A DNA stretch of 6,966 nucleotides from Pontiella sp. (GTDB lineage Bacteria; Verrucomicrobiota; Kiritimatiellia; Kiritimatiellales; Pontiellaceae), in NCBI GenBank assembly GCA_029939385.1, contig JAOZSZ010000075.1, forward strand, positions 1 to 6,966, in the 5' to 3' direction. The translations under genes were made by a program, and so were the position numbers. Of the stretch, positions 1 to 5,927 are shown piece after piece. The number at the start of each line of letters is the position of its first letter. Position 1 is the stretch's first letter. A model generated the notes under the pieces. It had not been told where the DNA came from. It searched no databases and saw only the letters and a list, made by a program, of their open reading frames with translations.

Positions 1-4
1 AATT

Positions 5-8
5 GGAG
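5..8 (+). promoter_or_regulatory. Ribosome binding site of the serpin gene
   Basis: GGAG sits nine bases before the TTG at position 18. It decides the start: the alternative TTG at position 3 overlaps this site and would put five extra residues in front of the signal peptide. The promoter lies outside the window. Confidence 0.6.
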
Positions 9-17
9 ATTGGTACA

Positions 18-1793
18 TTGAAAAAATTCCTATTAGCCCTTTTTGTGTTTTCTTCTGTTTTTCGCGGCTATTCCGAGCCGATCCCGGCCGACAGCATTCT
101 GGCGTATGTCCGTGCTAAGTTGCCCTCAGATCCCATTAAATTGACGGGCACATTGAAAGTGCGCACGAAGAAGGGCTTCACTCAAACCAGCCTGCCGGTT
201 GAAATGAAGCTCAATTGGGGCGCGGCCATACCGACGGCCCACTACCGCATCGGAAAGGAAACCCTGAAGATTACTTGGGAAAACGATCAACCCCGCTATC
301 AATTTTCCAACGACAAGAACCATCCTCTTTCCGATATTCTCGGCACAGGGCTTACCTGGGCAGACTTAAGCTTTTCGGTTCTGTGGTGGCCAAATTCAAC
401 GTTGATTGATGAGGAAAAGAAGATTAATCGGGAGTGCTATGTGGTCGATGTTCCCCTGCCGGATTCCGACCAAACGATGCGCCTGTGGATCGAGAAAAAG
501 ATGGGCATGCTGCTCGAAGCCCAAACCCTTAATGCTCAGAAAAAAGAGCTTCGCCGCATGAAGATCAAAAGCATCAAGAAAATGAATGGCATGTGGGTGG
601 CCAAGGATCTTGAAATCCGTAATAAGGCCACCGGCAACAAAACCACGCTACAAATTACCGATCTACAATGGGAACCCTCCAACGCAACTGCCGCCGCATT
701 CGATTCCACCGAGTCGATCAACCAGCTTTCAATCGATCTCTATAAAAGACTCTCCACCAAAGATAATGACAACCTGTTCCTCTCGCCCTACTCCATCTCC
801 ACCGCACTGGCGATGACCTATGGCGGGGCGCGGGGCGAGACGGCGACGCAAATGGAAAGTACGCTCCGGTTTGGAGGACAAGGCGCGACCCACCCCGCAC
901 TTTCCCTCCTTCGAAAGAAGCTCCTCTCTGTCCAAGAAAAGGGGCACATCCAACTCAGCGTTGCAAACTCGCTCTGGCCGCAAGAGGATTACACCTTTCT
1001 GCCCGACTACCTTGCTCTGACGAAGGAATTCTACGGAAGCGAAATCGAGGCCGTTAATTATAAAACGGATGCCGAGGGCGCACGAAAGAAAATAAACGGT
1101 TGGGTGGAGGACCAAACCAACGACCGCATCAAGGATCTGATTCCCAAAGGTATGCTCTCCCCGATGACTCGCCTCGTACTGGCTAATGCCATCTATTTCA
1201 AAGGCAACTGGGCCAGTCAGTTCAAGCCGAAGCGTACCCGCCCCGCCCCGTTCATCCTCGCGGACGGCACGTCGATCGACGTGCCGATGATGTCGAAGAC
1301 GGCCGACTTTAAGCTGGCCCGCACTAAAGAATTTCAAGCACTCGAACTCCCCTACGAAGGCGGCGATCTTTCCATGTTGATCCTGCTCTCGAATGCATCG
1401 GATCAACTTCCCGATCTTAATTTGGAAATGATCAACGGGCTCGCGTTCAATAAGATGGAAGTAATGGTGCAACTCCCCAAATTCAAGATCGAATCCTCCT
1501 TTCAACTCAGCGATACACTCGTTGCAATGGGGATGCCGCTCGCCTTTTCTTCTCAGGCCAATTTTTCCGGCATGGATGGTTCGCGAGAATTATTTATTGG
1601 AGAGGTGGTTCATAAAGCCTTCGTGGAAGTGAATGAGGAAGGTACCGAGGCCGCCGCCGCAACGGCTGTGGTAATGCGTGCCACCAGCATGCCACGTCAG
1701 TTTATCGCCAACCATCCGTTCCTCTTTCTCATCCGCGAAACCCATACCGGAACGATTCTTTTCATAGGCAAAGTGGCCCACCCCTCTTCGTAA
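18..1793 (+). CDS. Secreted LolA-like domain-serpin fusion protein (putative protease inhibitor)
   Basis: Predicted exported protease inhibitor of 591 residues. I chose the TTG at 18 because GGAG lies at 5-8, nine bases upstream, and because the protein then opens with a typical signal peptide (MKKFLLALFVFSSVF, cleavage perhaps after GYS near residue 19). No lipobox Cys is present, so it should be soluble in the periplasm or secreted. A TTG at 3 would add five residues. Residues about 25-220 resemble the LolA-like outer-membrane lipoprotein-sorting family (motifs TWADLSFSVLWWP, MRLWIEKKMGMLLEA). Residues about 230-591 form a full-length serpin: NLFLSPYSISTALAMTYGGA (residues 252-271), LANAIYFKGNW (388-398), hinge EEGTEAAAATA (540-550) and C-terminal HPFLFLIRETHTGTILFIGK (566-585). 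The alanine-rich hinge is what inhibitory serpins carry; they trap serine or cysteine proteases by inserting the cleaved loop into a beta-sheet. By alignment to alpha-1-antitrypsin P1-P1' is Thr556-Ser557. The serpin call is very secure, the N-terminal domain call moderate, the target protease unknown. Confidence 0.93.
   Translation: MKKFLLALFVFSSVFRGYSEPIPADSILAYVRAKLPSDPIKLTGTLKVRTKKGFTQTSLPVEMKLNWGAAIPTAHYRIGKETLKITWENDQPRYQFSNDKNHPLSDILGTGLTWADLSFSVLWWPNSTLIDEEKKINRECYVVDVPLPDSDQTMRLWIEKKMGMLLEAQTLNAQKKELRRMKIKSIKKMNGMWVAKDLEIRNKATGNKTTLQITDLQWEPSNATAAAFDSTESINQLSIDLYKRLSTKDNDNLFLSPYSISTALAMTYGGARGETATQMESTLRFGGQGATHPALSLLRKKLLSVQEKGHIQLSVANSLWPQEDYTFLPDYLALTKEFYGSEIEAVNYKTDAEGARKKINGWVEDQTNDRIKDLIPKGMLSPMTRLVLANAIYFKGNWASQFKPKRTRPAPFILADGTSIDVPMMSKTADFKLARTKEFQALELPYEGGDLSMLILLSNASDQLPDLNLEMINGLAFNKMEVMVQLPKFKIESSFQLSDTLVAMGMPLAFSSQANFSGMDGSRELFIGEVVHKAFVEVNEEGTEAAAATAVVMRATSMPRQFIANHPFLFLIRETHTGTILFIGKVAHPSS
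1265..1286. repeat. Perfect 22-bp palindrome inside the serpin gene
   Basis: The half-site CGGCACGTCGA is followed directly by its exact reverse complement, with no spacer. It encodes the residues DGTSIDVP in the serpin domain, a stretch that in serpins often reads like an acidic-Gly-Ser/Thr-x-x-Val-Pro turn, so the symmetry may be a by-product of codon choice. It could also be a binding or cleavage site. Only the symmetry itself is certain. Confidence 0.9.
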
Positions 1794-1821
1794 AAAACCT
1801 TTTGCTCGATTTCATAAACTT

Positions 1822-1850
1822 AAAAAGCCGCCGGAATCCGGCGGCTTTTT
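1822..1850. terminator. Bidirectional Rho-independent terminator
   Basis: The arms AAAAAGCCGCCGG and CCGGCGGCTTTTT are exact reverse complements separated by AAT, giving a GC-rich 8-bp core stem flanked by A5 and T5. It lies 28 bases after the stop codon of the serpin gene and 38 bases after the stop codon of ilvC on the other strand. The symmetry gives a T-run on either strand, so it can end transcription of both convergent genes. Confidence 0.93.
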
Positions 1851-1888
1851 GGTGATATGAATAGATCAAAAGATCGATTCTATTTTTC

Positions 1889-3361
1889 TTAGAGCGCTTT
1901 CATATTGCTCATGGCGGCGCGAAGCTCTTCACCGATTATCTCGATGTCGTGATAACGAATTTCCGCATTCACCTCAACGAGGGTCTGATTATCAACGCCG
2001 TTGCTAGATTCATTAAGTCCTTTTCCAATCACATCGGTATCCATTTTTTCCATAAAATCTGCGAGCAAAGGAACACAAGCATGCGCGAAAAGATAGCATC
2101 CATATTCCGCGGTATCCGAAATGACCTGATTCATCTCGTAGAGTTTTTTACGCGCAATGGTGTTGGCGATGAGCGGCGTTTCGTGATGCGATTCATAGTA
2201 TGCCGATTCCGGTTTAATCCCCACATCAACCATGGCTTCAAAGGCCAATTCAACGCCCGCTTTTACCATCGCCACCATTAAAATGCCGTGATCGTAGTAT
2301 TCCTGATCGCTAATGGCATCGGTCGTTGGGGCCGTTTTTTCAAAAGCAGATTCTGCGGTCTCCGCGCGCCAGGTGAGTAGCTTCACATCCTCGTTGGCCC
2401 AGTCGATCATCATCGTAGAAGAAAACGCTCCGGTGATAATATCGTCCATATGTTTTTCAAATAAAGGCCGCAAAATATCTTTCATCTCTTGGGCCAGCTC
2501 AAAGGCTTTCAGCTTGGCTGGATTGGATAGGCGATCCATCATATTGGTGATGCCGCCCTGCTTGAGCCCTTCGGTGATAGCCTCCCAGCCATACTGAATC
2601 AGCTTAGAGGCGTATGCGGAATCTATTCCCTTTTCAACCATCTTGTCGAAGCAGAGCAAGGACCCCGCCTGCAATAAGCCACAGAGAATCGTCTGTTCGC
2701 CCATGAGATCGGATTTAACTTCTGCCACAAAAGAGGATTCCAATACGCCCGCATGGTGCGCCCCTTGTGCAACGGCAAGGGCTTTTGCAATTTCAAAGCC
2801 ATCCCCATTGGGATCGTTTTCGGTATGGCAGGCAATCAGGGTTGGAACGCCAAAACCGCGCTTATATTCTTCGCGCACTTCGGAACCGGGCGACTTCGGA
2901 GCCACCATAACCACGGTAATATCTTTACGAATTTCGACACCTTCTTCAATCAGGTTAAAGCCGTGGGCATAACTAAAGGCGGCTCCCTTCTTCATTTTTG
3001 GAACTACATTTTCGACCACATTGGTGTGTTGTTTATCGGGGGCAAGATTCATGACAATATCAGCGGTCGGAAGCATTTCATCGTAGGTTCCTACGGAAAA
3101 TCCATTTTCCGTTGCGCTGAGAAAGGAGGGGCGTTTTTCAGAAATTGCAGTATCCCGGAGGGTGTAGGCCACATCGAGCCCACTATCACGCATATTTAGC
3201 CCTTGATTAAGACCCTGGGTTCCACACCCGACAATTACGATCTTTTTGCCTTTGGCTTTTTCACATCCATCGGAAAATTCTGTCGCATCCATAAAACGAC
3301 ACGTCCCCAGCTCTTGAAGTTTTCGCCGCATCGATAGTGTATTAAAATAATTTTGTCCCAT
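1889..3361 (-). CDS. ilvC: Ketol-acid reductoisomerase, long (class II) form, NADPH-type
   Basis: Cytoplasmic enzyme of valine, leucine and isoleucine synthesis. It isomerises and reduces 2-acetolactate or 2-aceto-2-hydroxybutyrate to the dihydroxy acids, using NAD(P)H and Mg2+. The protein is 490 residues, compared with 491 for the E. coli enzyme, which it resembles closely along its whole length. Visible are the Rossmann motif GCGTQG (45-50), His133, Lys156, Asp218 and Glu222 (KSDLMGEQ), Glu390 and Glu394 (YYESHHE) and Ser415, each the counterpart of a known E. coli active-site residue offset by one. Arg69, Arg77 and Ser79 match the E. coli residues that select NADPH. The ATG at 3361 is preferred over an in-frame ATG at 3409 because the protein then opens NYFNTL like E. 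coli, and AAAGGAAG lies six bases upstream. ptsP is upstream on the same strand; the bidirectional hairpin follows the stop codon. Confidence 0.97.
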   Translation of the reverse strand: MGQNYFNTLSMRRKLQELGTCRFMDATEFSDGCEKAKGKKIVIVGCGTQGLNQGLNMRDSGLDVAYTLRDTAISEKRPSFLSATENGFSVGTYDEMLPTADIVMNLAPDKQHTNVVENVVPKMKKGAAFSYAHGFNLIEEGVEIRKDITVVMVAPKSPGSEVREEYKRGFGVPTLIACHTENDPNGDGFEIAKALAVAQGAHHAGVLESSFVAEVKSDLMGEQTILCGLLQAGSLLCFDKMVEKGIDSAYASKLIQYGWEAITEGLKQGGITNMMDRLSNPAKLKAFELAQEMKDILRPLFEKHMDDIITGAFSSTMMIDWANEDVKLLTWRAETAESAFEKTAPTTDAISDQEYYDHGILMVAMVKAGVELAFEAMVDVGIKPESAYYESHHETPLIANTIARKKLYEMNQVISDTAEYGCYLFAHACVPLLADFMEKMDTDVIGKGLNESSNGVDNQTLVEVNAEIRYHDIEIIGEELRAAMSNMKAL

Positions 3362-3367
3362 TTGATT

Positions 3368-3375
3368 CTTCCTTT
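3368..3375 (-). promoter_or_regulatory. Ribosome binding site of ilvC
   Basis: Read on the minus strand this is AAAGGAAG, with six bases before the ATG at 3361. It settles the start against the in-frame ATG at 3409, which would add 16 residues with no family counterpart. Confidence 0.75.
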
Positions 3376-3443
3376 CGTTTTTTGAAGGACGGAACCTATC
3401 CAAAACCATCTATTTAGTAAATGATTTATGATGAATACTGTAC

Positions 3444-3473
3444 GGGGATTGGCTTGCGGAAGAATGCATCCCC
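3444..3473. repeat. Inverted repeat in the ptsP-ilvC gap
   Basis: The arms GGGGAT (3444-3449) and ATCCCC (3468-3473) are separated by 18 bases, inside the 146-base gap upstream of ilvC. In an ilvC transcript they could form a 6-bp stem about 80 bases before the start codon. No T-run follows on the minus strand, so it is not a terminator for ptsP. It could be a leader hairpin, a protein site or chance. I found no branched-chain-rich leader peptide and no clear -10/-35 pair in this gap. Confidence 0.3.
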
Positions 3474-3507
3474 TTTTGCAATCAAACACAACCAAAACCG
3501 AAGGGCC

Positions 3508-5787
3508 TTAGCTAGTTTTTGGCGAAATAACGGGTTGCATTTTAAGGAAGGCTTCCACTTCGCTAATCCGACCGAAGCCCAGCATGGTTTTAGCCATTTC
3601 CATGGACTTCTCCATGGTGGTTTCCTGCACAAACCGCTGAATGGATGGCGCATTGACGATATCAATACTAAAATTTCGGAGTCCAATACCGAGCAGGAAT
3701 TGAAGCATTTTCGGATCCGCTGAAATATCGCCACAGATTGAAATATCTTTCCCGTGTGTCCGGGCCGCAGAGACAATCCGATTGATCGAGCGGAGAATCG
3801 CCGGATGATGCGCCAGATACAAATTAGAGACCTGCTCATTAGTTCGATCAACAGCGAGCATGTATTGGATCAAATCATTAGATCCAATCGAAAGAAAGTC
3901 AGCCTCTTCCGCTAATTCCTCGGCCACTTCGACGGCGGAGGGGAGTTCCATCATTACCCCCAGCTGTGTTTCGCGGCTAAAGGGTAATCCATCGGCCTCT
4001 AGCTCATCCATGCATTCAAATACAATCTCGCGGGCTTTAATAAAATCATCCACGGAAGAGATGAGTGGAAACATAATCCGAGTATTCCCCTTATTCCCGG
4101 CGCGAAGAAAGGCCCGAAGCTGTTGACAAAAAATCTCTTGGTTCTGCAAGGAGAACCGAATCGCGCGCATGCCGAGAAAGGGGTTGGCTTCGTGTACATT
4201 CGAGTAATATGAAAGCATTTTATCGCCGCCAATATCCAAGGTCCGGAAGGTGACGGATTTACCCTCCATCTGATCGACGAGCTTTTTATAAATTTGATAC
4301 TGCTCTTCCTCGGTCGGGAAATCGTTGCGCACAATAAATGGAAATTCAGAGCGGTAAAGCCCCACGCCTTCGGCCTTAAACTTTCGCGCGGGCCTTAGAT
4401 CGCTCAGCAAATTAATGTTGGCATAAATGTGTACGCGTTCTCCGCACTTCATTTCTGTTTTTGATTTAACATCCGAGGCACTATGCAAGGCCTTCCATGC
4501 CGCATCCAATTCTTGATATTTGGTATAGACCTCATCCGTCGGATTAAGATAAATAATGCCCTGCTCGGCATCCATAAGAAGCTCTTCCCCAATAACGATA
4601 TGGTCGGCAAGATCGCGAGCAATCGAAATCATCGGAATACCTAATGAACGACTAATAATCGCGTTGTGCGAAGTCACTCCACTACTAACAATAAAGCCTT
4701 CCACATTTTCGGCGGAGAGTTTTAGAATATCAGATGGCAATAATTCGTGAGCAATAATGATCTGCCCTCGATAGTCACTCTCGTCCGCTTCTTCATTAAA
4801 CAGATTTCGGGTCAGTCGGTTGCCTAAGTCTTTTACATCCAGCACCTTCTCGCGAATTAACGGCATTTTGCTACTGGAAAAAATTTCAGCAAATTCATTC
4901 ACCACCGTCGAGACCGCCTTCACTGCGGGGGTTCCCGTATCGATCAAATCAATAATGCGCCCTGAAAATTGCGGGTCCTCTAGAATCAGCAAGTGGGCAC
5001 TAAAAATAAGCACCGCCACATCGGACAAATCCTTGCCGGTTTGTTGCTGAAGCCGATTGATTTGTTTAATGGTCTTTTGAATCGATTGTTTAAAATCTTC
5101 CACGGTGTGCGGCGGTGCGCTGGGGTCAGGCAGGATACAGCTTTCATACGGAGAGGATCCCAATCTAAAGGCTCGCCCCTTCGCGGTTCCGGAGCTAGCC
5201 GAACGTCCTCGAATAATTTGTTCCCGCGGAACCTTCTTTGCAACCGGAACCCCTACGGGGATTCCAGCCTTTCCATGAGCTTCACTTAACAACTGCACAT
5301 TTTCAATCACGGTCGCCAACTGTGCCGCAATAGCGCGCAAGGCCTTGATGTCATTCTGGTTAAAATAGTCAACCACTCCATCCTGAACAACCAAGGCCCC
5401 AATCCGACGCAATCCACGCAAAATTGGAACCGCAAGAAAAGCTTCGTATTGTTCTTCCTCAATTCCTGGGAAGTGGCGATATAAAGGGCTAGTCGTGGCC
5501 CTCCCTTCACAAATGGGGCGAAGTTCTTGCACCGCCTTCCCCGTAAGTCCCTCTCCCTGCGCCAACTTCACACGACCAACGGCCGTTGGGTGAAGGCCTT
5601 GCGTTGCATGAAGCGTGAGATACCGGCTCTTCTCATCATAGATATAGATGGAACAAACCGCCGCTCTCATATGCCACGCCACCGTGGAAACAACACTTTG
5701 TAGGATATCCTTATTTGTTTTTTTTGCATCAAATACGGAGATCAGATCAATCACATCACAAATTAGATCTACATTTCGTTTTTTCAT
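3508..5787 (-). CDS. ptsP: GAF domain-containing phosphoenolpyruvate-protein phosphotransferase (enzyme I-Ntr type)
   Basis: Cytoplasmic first enzyme of a phosphotransferase relay: it takes phosphate from phosphoenolpyruvate onto a histidine and passes it to HPr or NPr. The protein is 759 residues, near the usual PtsP size; ordinary enzyme I is about 575. A GAF sensor domain spans about 1-170, followed by a linker and the enzyme I core starting IRGRSASSGTAKG (192-204). The phospho-acceptor is His374 in GVTSHNAI. The PEP-binding barrel shows Arg479 (GLYRSEF), Arg515 (FRTLDIGGDK), Arg541 (GMRAIRFSL), metal ligands Glu614 (MMELPSA) and Asp638 (GSNDLIQY), and the catalytic Cys685 (ICGD). Small departures are SSGVTSH where enzyme I usually has GGxTSH, and Asp687 where CGE is usual. 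The start is ATG with only a weak GGTG seven bases upstream. No HPr or EIIA gene is in the window, so the nitrogen-type role is inferred from the architecture. Confidence 0.93.
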   Translation of the reverse strand: MKKRNVDLICDVIDLISVFDAKKTNKDILQSVVSTVAWHMRAAVCSIYIYDEKSRYLTLHATQGLHPTAVGRVKLAQGEGLTGKAVQELRPICEGRATTSPLYRHFPGIEEEQYEAFLAVPILRGLRRIGALVVQDGVVDYFNQNDIKALRAIAAQLATVIENVQLLSEAHGKAGIPVGVPVAKKVPREQIIRGRSASSGTAKGRAFRLGSSPYESCILPDPSAPPHTVEDFKQSIQKTIKQINRLQQQTGKDLSDVAVLIFSAHLLILEDPQFSGRIIDLIDTGTPAVKAVSTVVNEFAEIFSSSKMPLIREKVLDVKDLGNRLTRNLFNEEADESDYRGQIIIAHELLPSDILKLSAENVEGFIVSSGVTSHNAIISRSLGIPMISIARDLADHIVIGEELLMDAEQGIIYLNPTDEVYTKYQELDAAWKALHSASDVKSKTEMKCGERVHIYANINLLSDLRPARKFKAEGVGLYRSEFPFIVRNDFPTEEEQYQIYKKLVDQMEGKSVTFRTLDIGGDKMLSYYSNVHEANPFLGMRAIRFSLQNQEIFCQQLRAFLRAGNKGNTRIMFPLISSVDDFIKAREIVFECMDELEADGLPFSRETQLGVMMELPSAVEVAEELAEEADFLSIGSNDLIQYMLAVDRTNEQVSNLYLAHHPAILRSINRIVSAARTHGKDISICGDISADPKMLQFLLGIGLRNFSIDIVNAPSIQRFVQETTMEKSMEMAKTMLGFGRISEVEAFLKMQPVISPKTS

Positions 5788-5815
5788 ATAAAAGCACCGG
5801 TTTAATCTGGATCAA

Positions 5816-5844
5816 AGAATAACGAGCAATATCTCTCCTGTCAA
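5816..5844 (-). promoter_or_regulatory. Sigma-70-like promoter of ptsP
   Basis: On the minus strand a consensus -35 TTGACA (5839-5844) is followed after exactly 17 bases by TATTCT (5816-5821), four of six matches to TATAAT. The implied transcript would start near 5809 and have a leader of about 22 bases before the ATG at 5787. The consensus is that of E. coli; its use in this organism is assumed. Confidence 0.6.
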
Positions 5845-5870
5845 AAGATCAAAATTATTCAAATTGTGCA

Positions 5871-5899
5871 TAGACCAAATCGATCCCTCACTCTACTAT
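5871..5899 (+). promoter_or_regulatory. Possible promoter of the dehydrogenase E1 gene
   Basis: TAGACC (5871-5876) and TACTAT (5894-5899) each match the sigma-70 hexamers at four of six positions and have an ideal 17-base spacing. Transcription would begin near 5906, about 22 bases before the ATG at 5928. It lies back to back with the ptsP promoter, with 26 bases between the two -35 elements. Weak matches, so this is a candidate only. Confidence 0.35.
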
Positions 5900-5918
5900 T
5901 TACCGTTCATAAACCGCT

Positions 5919-5922
5919 GGGA
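5919..5922 (+). promoter_or_regulatory. Ribosome binding site of the E1 gene
   Basis: GGGA lies five bases before the ATG at 5928. It is short and somewhat close, but it supports this start, after which the protein begins with the expected E1 N-terminal helix. Confidence 0.4.
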
Positions 5923-5927
5923 AAATA

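Noticed and set aside
729..1505. A 258-codon open frame on the minus strand inside the serpin gene
   Set aside because: It lies wholly antisense to a clear serpin domain, and its translation shows no recognisable motif; it is a by-product of codon bias.
3362..3409. A 16-residue N-terminal extension of IlvC from the ATG at 3409
   Set aside because: The extension has no counterpart in the family, and the ribosome binding site AAAGGAAG fits the ATG at 3361.
3416..3475. A short minus-strand frame starting ATGCATTCTTCC, considered as an ilv leader peptide
   Set aside because: Its 19 residues are rich in Ser, His and Lys with a single Ile, no Leu or Val and no spaced ribosome site, so it is not an attenuator peptide.
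3490..3522. A CCAAAA/TTTTGG inverted repeat at the end of ptsP, considered as a terminator
   Set aside because: The stem is AT-rich with a mismatched interior, overlaps the stop codon, and no T-run follows it on the minus strand.
3600..3618. Two CCATGG copies close together
   Set aside because: They encode the similar residues MEK/MEM at the C-terminus of PtsP; a common 6-bp palindrome with no further structure.
3426..3851. A 141-codon minus-strand frame overlapping the 3' end of ptsP
   Set aside because: It is in another frame of the conserved enzyme I C-terminus, and its Arg/Trp/Cys-rich translation resembles no protein.
5235..5265. A hairpin-like GGAACCCC/GGGGATTCC stretch inside ptsP
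   Set aside because: It is within the coding linker that encodes the repetitive GIPVGVPVA, which explains the symmetry.
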